Below, piece after piece: positions 29,611 through 40,171 of a stretch of 64,000 nt of DNA. Origin of the DNA: Enterobacteriaceae bacterium RIT714 (lineage in GTDB: Bacteria; Pseudomonadota; Gammaproteobacteria; Enterobacterales; Enterobacteriaceae); assembly GCA_009668015.1 (NCBI GenBank), contig WJYB01000001.1, forward strand, positions 930,001 through 994,000, in the 5' to 3' direction. A model generated the notes under the pieces. It had not been told where the DNA came from. It saw only the letters and a program-made list of their open reading frames with translations, and did no database searches. Made by a program: the position numbers and the translations under genes. How positions within the stretch are numbered: the stretch's first letter is position 1; each line of letters begins with the position of its first letter.

Positions 29611-29626
29611 TATGATAAGCGTCACA
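29611..29626. promoter_or_regulatory. Possible CRP/FNR-like site upstream of uspC
   Basis: TATGA-TAAGCG-TCACA has one perfect half and one near half, about 90 bases before the uspC start. It could also be a weak FNR site. Support is limited to the pattern. Confidence 0.35.
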
Positions 29627-29713
29627 CCAATGCCGTATTGTCCCCTTGCGAAGCGGGAGAAATCGCGCTAATGGTGATAAATACTCTTTTTCTGGTCATG
29701 TGAGGAGTGAGTG

Positions 29714-30139
29714 ATGAGTTACTCTCATATTCTTGTTTCTGTGGCAGTTTCACCAGAAAGCCATCAGCTTGTCGCGCGGGCGGTCTCTATCGCGCAACCG
29801 CTCAACGCCCGGGTGAGTTTGATTACACTTGCCGCCGAACCCGAAATGTATAACCAGCTGGCCGCGCCAATGCTGGAGGACATTCGGGGTCTGTTACAGG
29901 AAGAAACGCAGCAATTTCTGCACGAACTGGAAGGAAAGGCCCGCTACCCCATCGCCAGAACGTTTATCGCTACCGGCGAACTCAGCGAGCATATTTTGGA
30001 TATTTGCCGTAAAGAGCACATCGACCTGGTGATTTGCGGCAACCATAACCAAAGCTTCTTCTCACGCGCGGCGTGTTCAGCGAAAGCGATCGTCGGGTCG
30101 AGCCAGGTCGATGTGTTGCTGGTTCCCCTCGGCAGCTAG
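29714..30139 (+). CDS. uspC: UspC, universal stress protein
   Basis: The ATG at 29714 has AGGAG six bases upstream; a GTG one codon earlier would be too close. The 141-residue single Usp domain reads MSYSHILVSVAVSPESHQL, LAAPMLEDIRG and the C-terminal GSSQVDVLLVPLGS. The family ATP-binding GxxGxxxxxxxGS loop is not intact (CGNHNQSFFSRAACSAKAIVGSS), as in the UspA/C/D class. In E. coli UspC is linked to motility, adhesion and KdpD scaffolding. It lies divergent from flhDC and convergent with otsA. Confidence 0.95.
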   Translation: MSYSHILVSVAVSPESHQLVARAVSIAQPLNARVSLITLAAEPEMYNQLAAPMLEDIRGLLQEETQQFLHELEGKARYPIARTFIATGELSEHILDICRKEHIDLVICGNHNQSFFSRAACSAKAIVGSSQVDVLLVPLGS

Positions 30140-30152
30140 CGCCACCGAGGGG
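30125..30152. terminator. Hairpin between uspC and otsA ends
   Basis: CCCCTCGG (30125-30132) pairs with CCGAGGGG (30145-30152). The left arm lies in the last codons of uspC. The T-run is weak (GGTTATT). Confidence 0.55.
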
Positions 30153-30156
30153 TTAT

Positions 30157-32380
<2,224 letters not shown>

Positions 32381-32538
32381 TTACGAGATGTGGAAACGGT
32401 TTACATCTCAGTAGCCATGTAAGTATAGACAGTGTGACGCTGCTCGCCATTTAGCAAAACGCCCACCAGCGAAGCTGGCGGGCAGTAAGGAGATGCGACT
32501 AAGCTTAAAAGTTGGGTCGCCTGAAGAAGAGAAAAGCG

Positions 32539-33519
32539 TTAGACGGTGCGCTTCGCTTTTTGCTTGTAACGGTCGAATATCACGGCTGCCAGCAGGATCA
32601 GGCCACGCACCACGTACTGAGAAAACGGAGAGATATTCAGCAGGTTCATCGCGTTTTCAACCGTACCGAGGATCAGGATACCCGCCACCACATATGAGAT
32701 TTTTCCGATGCCGCCCTTGAGGGAAACCCCGCCTAAAACGCAGGCGGAGATGACAATCAGCTCGTAACCAATCGAAGTCATCGGCTGGCCGCTGGTCATT
32801 CGCGATGCGAGAATAATCCCCGCCGCAGCCGACACCAGGCCGGACAGTACGAAGATAATAATTTTGGTTCGCACCACTGGTACACCCGCCAGACGGGCAG
32901 CCTCTTCATTCCCGCCAATGGCCAGCGTATTTCGCCCAAACGTGGTTCTGTTGAGCAGGAAACCGAAAATGATCAGGCACCCCACCGTCAGCCAGATTGG
33001 CGCCGGCAGACCCAACCAGTTGGCGTAGCCAAGCGTGAAGAAACGTTCGTCTTCAATACCCACCGCTTTACCGTCGGAAATGATATAGGCCAGGCCGCGC
33101 ACAATCTGCATCGTGGCAAGCGTGGTGATCAGCGCGTTAATCTTCAGGCGCGCAATCACAAAGCCATTCACCAGCCCGCTGAGCATACCCAGCATCAAAC
33201 CGGCGAAAACCCCAATCCACAGGCTTTCTGTCAGGTTGATGACCACGGCGGTAGTGACACCCGCGCAGGCAATCACCGACGCCACTGAGAGGTCAAAATC
33301 GCCGGAGGCCAGGCAGAACAGCATCCCGCAGGCCACCATTCCGGACATGGAAATGGCCAGCCCCAGCCCTTTCATATTCACGAAGCTGGCGAAATTAGGC
33401 ACGAATATCGCGCACCCCAGAAACAGGACGGCAAACACGACCAGCATGCCGTATTGATCCCAGATGCGCCCGAGACTGAAAGCCGATTTCGGCGCCCGGG
33501 ATGTAGTAACAGATGACAT
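32539..33519 (-). CDS. araH: AraH, L-arabinose ABC transporter permease
   Basis: 326 residues with about eight to ten membrane helices and the ribose/arabinose permease signature (LASGDFDLSVASVIACAG, GNEEAARLAGVPV). It forms the membrane channel with AraG and receives arabinose from AraF. It lies 14 bases after araG and is the last gene of araFGH. An imperfect hairpin (about 32461-32483) after it may help to end the transcript. Confidence 0.97.
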   Translation of the reverse strand: MSSVTTSRAPKSAFSLGRIWDQYGMLVVFAVLFLGCAIFVPNFASFVNMKGLGLAISMSGMVACGMLFCLASGDFDLSVASVIACAGVTTAVVINLTESLWIGVFAGLMLGMLSGLVNGFVIARLKINALITTLATMQIVRGLAYIISDGKAVGIEDERFFTLGYANWLGLPAPIWLTVGCLIIFGFLLNRTTFGRNTLAIGGNEEAARLAGVPVVRTKIIIFVLSGLVSAAAGIILASRMTSGQPMTSIGYELIVISACVLGGVSLKGGIGKISYVVAGILILGTVENAMNLLNISPFSQYVVRGLILLAAVIFDRYKQKAKRTV

Positions 33520-33533
33520 CGTTAACTCCTTAA

Positions 33534-35048
33534 TCAGGCGACAGCCTGGCTGACTTTCGGCATGGCGAGACTCAACGCCTGTTGTTCATTCGCCTGTTCA
33601 TGGTGTAGTTCACCCGCAATATCACCTTCACGCATCACCACGATGCGATCGGCTACGCCCAGCACTTCGGGCAAATCGCTTGAGGCAAACAACACCGCCA
33701 CGCCGCGTTTTGCCAGCTCATAAATGACGTTGTAGATTTCATGCTTGGCTCCGACGTCGATTCCGCGCGTCGGCTCATCGAGTAAAATGACTTTCATCTC
33801 CTCCGACAGCCAGCGGCCAAGGATCGCCTTTTGCTGGTTGCCGCCGGAAAGATTCATAATCAGCTGCTCGGCTCCGGGGGTTTTGATATTCAGAGAGCGA
33901 ATATGGTGATCCGCGTTATTTGTCTCCCAGCTGTCGTTAATCAGGCATCCGGCGCGAATAAATTTACGACGCGCGGAGATATTAATGTTGTCCCGCACAG
34001 AGTGAACCGGGATGATCCCGTCCGCTTTTCGGTCTTCAGGACACAACATCATGCCCGCCCGGATAGCGTGTGCCGGCTTACGAATATCCACCGCCTGGCC
34101 ATCAATATAAATCTGGCCTGCGGTGATGCGCGTGCCACCAAACAGCCCTTTCATCAGCTCGCTGCGCCCTGCCCCCACCAGCCCGAAAAGTCCGACGATC
34201 TCGCCGCTGCGCACCGTCAGACTGATCGGCATGCGCACGCCTGGCGCTTTAACCCCTTCCAGCCGCAGCCGTTCGGTTCCGTACTGTCTTGGCTGCCAGT
34301 GATAGATATCGCCCAACTCCCGCCCGACCATCGCCTGTACCAGCTGGTCATGATTGACCTGCTGCATATCCGTAAACGTGCGCACGTAACGACCATCTTT
34401 AAAGACGGTGATGGCATCGCTAAGGGCAAAGATCTCTTCCATACGGTGTGAGACGTATAAAATGATGCGCCCTTCTTTGCGCAGTTCGCGGATCACCCGG
34501 AACAGATTGTCGATTTCTCTTGCCGACAGCGAACTTGTAGGTTCGTCAAAGGCGATGATTTTGGCGTTTCGCGCCAGCGCTTTGGCGATTTCCACCATTT
34601 GCCACTGACCGATGGAGAGATATTTGAGCGGCGTTTGCGGATCGATATCCAGCCCGAGATGTTTCAACTGCAGGCCCGCCTCATAATTCAGCAGCGAGCG
34701 ATTCACGAAACCGCTTTTATGCGGGAGTTGCCCGAGGTAGATGTTTTCCGCGACGGTCATCTCCGGCACCAGATGCAGTTCCTGGTAAATAATGGCGACC
34801 CCGGCATTCAGCGCTGCGGTGGTATCGGCAAAAGTGACCTCTTCGCCGCGAATAACAAGCGAACCGGTAGTGGGGGCATAGTTCCCGCTGAGGATTTTTA
34901 ACAACGTGGATTTTCCCGCGCCGTTCTCCCCCATCAGAGCGTGGATCTGGCCGGGATAGCAGTCGAAACTGATATCGGTCAGCGCGTTCACACCGGGAAA
35001 TGTTTTACCGATGCCGCGAAAAGAGAGATACGGGTCAGACTGTTGCAT
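33534..35048 (-). CDS. araG: AraG, L-arabinose ABC transporter ATPase
   Basis: The ATG at 35048 ([17 protein letters not shown]) follows GGAGACGTT and gives 504 residues as in E. coli; the open frame continues upstream without family similarity. Two ABC domains are fused: the first has Walker [10 protein letters not shown], signature LSIGQWQ and Walker [10 protein letters not shown]; the second has a degenerate Walker A (GLVGAGRSE), signature LSGGNQQ and [10 protein letters not shown]. It powers arabinose uptake with AraH. Confidence 0.98.
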   Translation of the reverse strand: MQQSDPYLSFRGIGKTFPGVNALTDISFDCYPGQIHALMGENGAGKSTLLKILSGNYAPTTGSLVIRGEEVTFADTTAALNAGVAIIYQELHLVPEMTVAENIYLGQLPHKSGFVNRSLLNYEAGLQLKHLGLDIDPQTPLKYLSIGQWQMVEIAKALARNAKIIAFDEPTSSLSAREIDNLFRVIRELRKEGRIILYVSHRMEEIFALSDAITVFKDGRYVRTFTDMQQVNHDQLVQAMVGRELGDIYHWQPRQYGTERLRLEGVKAPGVRMPISLTVRSGEIVGLFGLVGAGRSELMKGLFGGTRITAGQIYIDGQAVDIRKPAHAIRAGMMLCPEDRKADGIIPVHSVRDNINISARRKFIRAGCLINDSWETNNADHHIRSLNIKTPGAEQLIMNLSGGNQQKAILGRWLSEEMKVILLDEPTRGIDVGAKHEIYNVIYELAKRGVAVLFASSDLPEVLGVADRIVVMREGDIAGELHHEQANEQQALSLAMPKVSQAVA

Positions 35049-35080
35049 AACGTCTCCGTGATTCCAGTAGTGTACGTCTG

Positions 35081-35100
35081 GCCCCTCGATGACGAGGGGC
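35081..35100 (-). terminator. araF-araG intergenic hairpin
   Basis: GCCCCTCG and CGAGGGGC form a perfect 8-pair stem with a four-base loop between the araF stop and the araG start. It has no T-run; it probably protects the araF message from 3' decay or reduces read-through, so binding protein exceeds ATPase and permease. Confidence 0.65.
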
Positions 35101-35114
35101 GCAATCACAACAAA

Positions 35115-36104
35115 TTACTTCCCGCCCAGGCCCTTCTTGGCTAACTCCTCTTTGAAGTTGTCCCGGGTAATCAGCACCACATCGGTAACTTCGGTAAATT
35201 TCGGCGGCTCTGCGTCTTTGGTGACCCAGTTATAGAGCATTTCGCTTGATTTATAGCCGTGTACGTCCGGGCTTGGCAGCAGCGATCCGTAGAAGCCGGT
35301 CGCCTGCGCTTTAGACAGTTCGCTTACCGCATCGACGCCATTAATCCCCACGCCAATCACGTCAGCGGCTTTAAAGCCCTGGCCTTCTGTGGCACGTACG
35401 CCGCCCAGCACGGTGTTATCGTTCATCCCGACCACCAGCCAATGTTTCACTTCCGGATGCTGAACCAGCATGGAGTTCGCTGCATCAAAGGCACCCGGAA
35501 TATCGTTGGATTTGGTGGGGACTTTGTAGATCTGTTTTTCCGGGAATCCTGCTGCTTTCAGGGCGTCCATGGAGCCAGAGGTACGACGGCGTGCGGTATC
35601 AAGTTCATCCGCAGTGATCGCCATAACCGCAGTCTCTTTCACGTCCCAGCCGCGTTTTTGCATCTCTTTATAAAGTTCCTGGCCCTGACGTTCACCGATT
35701 TTGGTGGCCGCCATCATGACCAACGGAACGGTGTCCATCGGTTTGCCTTTGGCGTTGACGAACTGATCGTCAACCGCGATGACCTTCATGCCATAGCCGC
35801 GGGCTTTTGCCACAATAGCGGAGCCCAGCTTCGGATCCGGCGTACAAATCACGAAGCCTTTTGCACCACTGGCTGCCAGGCTATCAATCGCGTTTAAGGT
35901 TTTCTCACCATCCGGAACCGCAATTTTAATGACATCGAAACCAAGATCTTTCCCGGCTTTATCCGCGAATTTCCACTCGGTCTGGAACCAGGGTTCTTCA
36001 GGCTGTTTCACCAGAAAACCAAGCTTTAAATTCTCTGCGATAGCGGATTGTGACATAACCGCAGCCAGACCGATGGCCGCCAGCGTTTTAGTAAATTTGT
36101 GCAT
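35115..36104 (-). CDS. araF: AraF, periplasmic L-arabinose-binding protein
   Basis: 329 residues, as in E. coli, with a signal peptide (cleavage after SAIA) and mature start ENLKLGFLVKQPEEPWFQTEW. This is the two-lobed periplasmic-binding fold of the pentose group; VKQPEEPWF, CTPDPKLG, VVGMNDN and GVGINGVD line the sugar site. It delivers L-arabinose, and some D-galactose, to AraGH. It is the first gene of araFGH. Upstream, 36105-36419 must hold the araF promoter; no clear AraC or CRP box was picked out by eye. Confidence 0.98.
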   Translation of the reverse strand: MHKFTKTLAAIGLAAVMSQSAIAENLKLGFLVKQPEEPWFQTEWKFADKAGKDLGFDVIKIAVPDGEKTLNAIDSLAASGAKGFVICTPDPKLGSAIVAKARGYGMKVIAVDDQFVNAKGKPMDTVPLVMMAATKIGERQGQELYKEMQKRGWDVKETAVMAITADELDTARRRTSGSMDALKAAGFPEKQIYKVPTKSNDIPGAFDAANSMLVQHPEVKHWLVVGMNDNTVLGGVRATEGQGFKAADVIGVGINGVDAVSELSKAQATGFYGSLLPSPDVHGYKSSEMLYNWVTKDAEPPKFTEVTDVVLITRDNFKEELAKKGLGGK

Positions 36105-36419
36105 GGTTCACTCCAGCTTTAGCATTCTTTTATGTAGGGTATCGTTAAGTGCTTTTAAGAGAATCAGACTTAAAACAAGGCATTAGCGCTCACCATGTAA
36201 TAAGCGATAATGCTGGAGATAGTTTTAGCGGGAAATTAATCATCCATAAGAGAGCGCCATCACACCGCAGAATTACAGTAATTGCGTACATAGATTCAGC
36301 GATAAATGACATAAATCAGACGGGTATTGTCGGACAAATAGAGGCGGGTGAAGCAGGATTATCCATGAGGTCAGCAAAGAAGTCCCTGGAAACCGGACGC
36401 TTTCACGTCCGGCAAAATA

Positions 36420-36977
36420 TCACCACGGGTAATAGATGTGTTCGGCATGTTCGCGAACCGGCGCTTCGTCGCCAAGCAAACGCGCCGCGAGAGTCAGGGC
36501 AAAATCAAACGCGTGGCCAAGACCTTTCCCGCTAAGGAGATTTTGATCTTCTACCACCGGCGCATCGACATACTCCCCCCCTTGCACCGACTCCCATAAC
36601 TCGCCGGAGCAGACATAGCGACGCCCTTTCAGCAGGCCATTGCCACCCAACACGCGGGCCGCCGCAGAACAAATAGGGCATATCAGTTTTCCCGCCTCGT
36701 CGTGAGCAGTCACAAAACGGATGACATCTCTGTTGGCCGCCAGATTCACACTACCCTGAGGCCCTCCCGGCAGCACAACCGCATCGTAAAGCGTATCAAG
36801 ACGCTCAGTCAGCGTACTGTCGGCCACCATTGGAATATTATGGTAGCTCACGACCGCCCGCGACTCTGCGCAGGCCAGCATTTCCACCTCAATATGCATA
36901 CGACGCAGAATATCAATGGTGATAATGGCTTCTGCTTCTTCAAATCCGGGTGCTAACAACACCGCCACTTTAGTCAT
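36420..36977 (-). CDS. DJ-1/PfpI family protein
   Basis: The second of two adjacent ATGs (36977) has GGGGAAC at best spacing and gives MTKVAVLLAPGFEEAEAI, 185 residues. The conserved acidic residue is in GFEEAE. The nucleophile Cys lies in the elbow PICSAAARVLG, corresponding to AICAGP in DJ-1 and YajL, with the GP replaced. The end, HAFDFALTLAARL, is family-typical. Members act as glyoxalases, deglycases or chaperones against oxidative damage, and the exact role here is unknown. It lies alone between araF and the divergent ftnB. Confidence 0.85.
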   Translation of the reverse strand: MTKVAVLLAPGFEEAEAIITIDILRRMHIEVEMLACAESRAVVSYHNIPMVADSTLTERLDTLYDAVVLPGGPQGSVNLAANRDVIRFVTAHDEAGKLICPICSAAARVLGGNGLLKGRRYVCSGELWESVQGGEYVDAPVVEDQNLLSGKGLGHAFDFALTLAARLLGDEAPVREHAEHIYYPW

Positions 36978-37417
36978 CATGTTCCCCATAAATGAACGAC
37001 ACTTAAAACATCGTTTCATTTTTACAAAAAGACCTGGAGTGAAGTTGCGACTGGATCACAATTTTGTCATTTTAAAAAATGACTGATGGCAGAATTTCAT
37101 TCTGATTTGATGAATCACGCTGACTATTAAAAATTTTTAATTTGTTTAGCGCAGATTAAATTATTAATGTGATAAATAAAAAATAAGTTAATAATCAGTA
37201 AATTAAATACACACCCTCATTAACTACCGCCGATCCAACTGATTCCCGATGGGTATTATCACCGCGCATTACAATGTAATACGGTGAATGATTCACTTAT
37301 CCCTTTGTGTTCCAGCAAGATATGTATAAACGGAAATGAATCGTTGATCACATTCAGTACAACGCGAACAGTCCTATTCTGAGGTTAATCATCCCGCCCC
37401 GAAATAAGGATATTATA
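36978..37417. promoter_or_regulatory. Divergent region between DJ-1-like gene and ftnB
   Basis: About 440 bases, strongly AT-rich (37070-37210). No open frame with coding character. It should contain both promoters. No Fur or FNR box was confidently identified. Confidence 0.4.
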
Positions 37418-37921
37418 ATGACTACTTCTGGAATGATTCAAAAACTCAACACGCAAATGAATCTTGAGTTTAATGCCTCTAATCTCTATCTCCACCTCAG
37501 CGACTGGTGTTCAGAGCACCGCCTCAATGGAACCGCCACTTTCCTGCGTACACAAGCTCAAAGCAACATTACGCAAATGATGCGCGTCTTCGAATTTATG
37601 AAAAAATCCGGCGCGAATCCAATCGTTAAGGCTCTCGAAATGGAGGATGAAACCTGTTCTTCACTTGAAGAGCTTTTCCAAAAAACACTCGACGAGTACA
37701 AGCAGCGTCTGACCATGCTGAACACCCTCGCCAGTGAGGCCAAAGCCCTGAAAGATGAAACCACCCTCGATTTCTTACAGGATATAGGAAAGGAGCAGCA
37801 GCAAGACGGCGTGTTGCTGCAAACTATTCTTGAAGAAGTTCGTCACGCCAGGCGAGCCGGGATGTGTCTTGAGCAGACCGATCAGCATCTACTGAACCTG
37901 GTAAATTACCAGCATCACTAA
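37418..37921 (+). CDS. ftnB: FtnB, ferritin-like protein
   Basis: 167 residues, same length as E. coli FtnB. It has the ferritin four-helix fold with Glu17 in [15 protein letters not shown]. The other ferroxidase ligands of FtnA are replaced: position 50 is Asn and position 53 is Gln ([10 protein letters not shown]), so iron oxidation is expected to be weak, as known for FtnB. In Salmonella FtnB helps repair oxidised iron-sulfur clusters. It is alone on the plus strand. Confidence 0.95.
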   Translation: MTTSGMIQKLNTQMNLEFNASNLYLHLSDWCSEHRLNGTATFLRTQAQSNITQMMRVFEFMKKSGANPIVKALEMEDETCSSLEELFQKTLDEYKQRLTMLNTLASEAKALKDETTLDFLQDIGKEQQQDGVLLQTILEEVRHARRAGMCLEQTDQHLLNLVNYQHH

Positions 37922-37927
37922 TTGCTC

Positions 37928-37953
37928 GGCCTGCTTAACCCCTTTTGCAGGCC
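37928..37953 (+). terminator. Hairpin after ftnB
   Basis: GGCCTGC pairs with GCAGGCC around a 12-base loop, six bases after the ftnB stop. The following sequence is not T-rich, so it is a weak terminator candidate. Confidence 0.4.
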
Positions 37954-38090
37954 ATCACCCTTTCCGTGTTAAATTATCGTTACCAACTCTCTGCTTTTAT
38001 TATATTTTTACAAATTCGATCTGGCTCCCAACCATTAACCACACAAAGTGAAATGATTTAATTCATTTCATTATTAATGACGAGGGTTTC

Positions 38091-39434
38091 ATGATCACCA
38101 TTGAGTTTATAGTCATCATTGCCTGTCTGCTGGTCGGAACGCGGTTCGGCGGCATGGGACTGGGGTTGATAAGCGGTATCGGCCTGTTCATTTTAAGTTT
38201 TGTTTTTGGCCTGCAGCCAGGAAAACCGCCCGTCGATGTCATGCTGACCATCCTGGCCGTGATCGGTTGTGCCGCAACGCTACAAACGGCTGGCGGCCTG
38301 AATGTGATGATGCAGTTTGCTGAACGCTTACTCAGACGCCATCCGCAACATATTACCCTGCTGGCTCCCTTCACCACGTGGATGCTGACCTTCTTATGCG
38401 GGACGGGCCATGTGGTTTACACCATGTTTCCGATTATCGCCGATATTGCGCTCAAGAAAGGCATTCGTCCCGAGCGACCGATGGCGGTAGCGTCGATAGC
38501 GTCTCAAATGGCGATCACCGCGTCACCGGTCTCTGTCGCCGTGGTCTCGCTGGTTTCCATTATTGGGGCACAGCACGGGATCGGCCAGGCCTGGGGCATT
38601 CTCGAGATTTTAGCGATTTCAGTACCCGCGTCGCTCTTTGGAGTGATGGTTGCCGCACTATGGAGCTTACGCCGGGGGAAAGATTTGGCCGATGACGCTG
38701 AATTTCAGGAAAAGCTCAACGATCCGAAACAGCGTGAATTTATTTACGGCAGCACCGAAACGCTCATGAACCAACGCTTCCCAAAAGAGGCGTACTGGTC
38801 AACGTGGATTTTCTTTGCCGGCATCGCGGTGGTAGTCTTGCTGGGCGCCTTACCCGATCTGCGACCAGCGTTCGAAATAAAAGGTAAAATGACGGCGCTG
38901 TCGATGAACCTGGTGATTCAGATGATGATGCTGATTGCCGGGGCGGTGATGCTGATTGCCTGTAAGGTCAATGCCTCTGCGATTTCCAGTGGTGCCGTGT
39001 TTAAAGCCGGCATGGTGGCTATCTTTTCAGTGTTTGGCGTTGCCTGGATGAGTGATACGTTTTTTCAGGCGCATCTCGACGAGCTAAAAATGGCGCTGGA
39101 AGGCGTGGTCAAAAGTCATCCCTGGACGTATGCCATCGTGTTGTTCCTGGTTTCAAAGCTGGTAAACAGCCAGGCGGCGGCGCTGACAGCCGTTGCGCCT
39201 ATGGGATTAATGCTGGGTATTGAGCCGAAAATGCTGATTGCCTTTTTCCCGGCCTCTTATGGTTACTTCGTGCTGCCGACCTATCCCAGCGACCTGGCCT
39301 GTATCGGCTTTGACCGTTCAGGCACCACGCGTATCGGCAAATTTATTATCAATCACAGCTTCATTTTGCCGGGGCTTATTGGCGTGAGCTGCGCCTGCGC
39401 GGCAAGTTATCTGCTGGTGCAAACCTTCTTCTGA
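38091..39434 (+). CDS. Anaerobic C4-dicarboxylate carrier, DcuA/DcuB family
   Basis: 447 residues, about the length of DcuB, with the hydrophobic pattern of some twelve helices. Family signatures include LQPGKPPVDVMLTI, LCGTGHVVYT, IRPERPMA, ITASPVSVAVVSL, VSKLVNSQAAALTAV, GYFVLPTYPSDLA and GKFIINHSFILPGL. DcuA/DcuB exchange fumarate, malate or aspartate for succinate during anaerobic growth. It differs in many places from E. coli DcuB as I recall it, so I call it a paralogue and give no symbol. The ATG is preceded by GACGAGGG. It is a single gene. Confidence 0.88.
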   Translation: MITIEFIVIIACLLVGTRFGGMGLGLISGIGLFILSFVFGLQPGKPPVDVMLTILAVIGCAATLQTAGGLNVMMQFAERLLRRHPQHITLLAPFTTWMLTFLCGTGHVVYTMFPIIADIALKKGIRPERPMAVASIASQMAITASPVSVAVVSLVSIIGAQHGIGQAWGILEILAISVPASLFGVMVAALWSLRRGKDLADDAEFQEKLNDPKQREFIYGSTETLMNQRFPKEAYWSTWIFFAGIAVVVLLGALPDLRPAFEIKGKMTALSMNLVIQMMMLIAGAVMLIACKVNASAISSGAVFKAGMVAIFSVFGVAWMSDTFFQAHLDELKMALEGVVKSHPWTYAIVLFLVSKLVNSQAAALTAVAPMGLMLGIEPKMLIAFFPASYGYFVLPTYPSDLACIGFDRSGTTRIGKFIINHSFILPGLIGVSCACAASYLLVQTFF

Positions 39435-39514
39435 CTCGCCCACAGGGCGACACACTCTGTCGCCCGTCAGCGTTTTATCAAAAACAGTTTCTAATTTCGA
39501 AACATCGGTTTATT

Positions 39515-39766
39515 TTAGTGAGACTCACCCTGCGGTGTGAATTTCAGTTCGATAAGCGCGATGGCTTTTTGAATCGCACGAAGCGTAACCGGATCCGCTG
39601 CAGCAGGATGGCTGGTGAAATCGATGTTTTTCAGTTGGGTAGACATTTTTCCGCGCACTTCGATCGGCGCAATAATGTCTAACACATCAAGGATCTGTTT
39701 GATAACCAACTGGCATGCGACGACGTCAGAAACCAGTTCCTGATCGGCGCTCAGATTTTGAGACAT
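39515..39766 (-). CDS. yecJ: YecJ, small conserved protein (DUF2766)
   Basis: The ATG at 39766 follows AAGGAG and gives 83 residues, as in E. coli YecJ; a longer open frame upstream lacks a ribosome site. The sequence [24 protein letters not shown]... contains an amphipathic helical body and ends FTPQGESH. The function is unknown. It lies convergent with the dicarboxylate carrier and next to azuC, as in E. coli. Confidence 0.9.
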   Translation of the reverse strand: MSQNLSADQELVSDVVACQLVIKQILDVLDIIAPIEVRGKMSTQLKNIDFTSHPAAADPVTLRAIQKAIALIELKFTPQGESH

Positions 39767-39846
39767 AGGCTGCTCCTTAACTAAAAGACCGCCATAGTAG
39801 CAAAACCACAGCCCTTTCATCTTCCCTCACGTCGTTCGCAGGCATA

Positions 39847-39871
39847 AAAAAACCTGCCGAAGCAGGTTTTT
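39847..39871 (-). terminator. azuC terminator
   Basis: AAAACCTGC pairs with GCAGGTTTT around a four-base loop, followed on the minus strand by T-rich sequence. It starts four bases after the azuC stop. Confidence 0.85.
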
Positions 39872-39874
39872 CCA

Positions 39875-39958
39875 TCAGAACATTGCGCCTGGCGGGACGT
39901 CTTTAAACGTATTGCAGTAGTTTTCCCACATGCTTTTCAGGATTTTGCGCAGTTTCAT
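39875..39958 (-). CDS. azuC: AzuC small protein (AzuCR dual-function RNA)
   Basis: A 27-residue protein, MKLRKILKSMWENYCNTFKD followed by VPPGAMF, nearly identical to E. coli AzuC. GGAG lies seven bases before the ATG (GGAGCATCAAATG). It has an amphipathic, basic N-terminal helix; E. coli AzuC binds the inner membrane and aerobic glycerol-3-phosphate dehydrogenase GlpD, and the same transcript (AzuR) acts as an sRNA by base pairing. Its own terminator and an upstream CRP site fit that model. It is below usual gene-finding size. Confidence 0.93.
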   Translation of the reverse strand: MKLRKILKSMWENYCNTFKDVPPGAMF

Positions 39959-40039
39959 TTGATGCTCCGGTAACGTGTTATGCAGGTGTTATTGTCTATG
40001 TGCATATAATATGACCGCCATCACAAAAATCAACGGTTA

Positions 40040-40055
40040 TGTGATACAAGTCACA
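40040..40055 (-). promoter_or_regulatory. CRP site upstream of azuC
   Basis: TGTGA-TACAAG-TCACA is a complete CRP core, about 90 bases upstream of azuC and about 120 upstream of the divergent MFS gene. E. coli azuC is under CRP control, so azuC is the likely target. Confidence 0.75.
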
Positions 40056-40171
40056 GATAAAAGAACCGCAATGCTGCTGACTTGTTACGGAAAACAACGA
40101 TAAATCCGTAGCTTAGGCACTTATAAGTTCCAGTAAATTTTTATAAAATTTTTTGATATGGCAGGATAAAA

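Larger units (their letters stand above)
28921..29713. promoter_or_regulatory. flhDC / uspC divergent regulatory region
   Basis: About 790 AT-rich bases without a gene, a typical length for the flhDC control region. It contains the CRP site at 29193-29208 (listed next) and a weaker CRP-like sequence near 29611-29625 closer to uspC (TATGA-TAAGCG-TCACA). No insertion sequence is present in it, in contrast to several motile E. coli K-12 lines. Confidence 0.7.
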
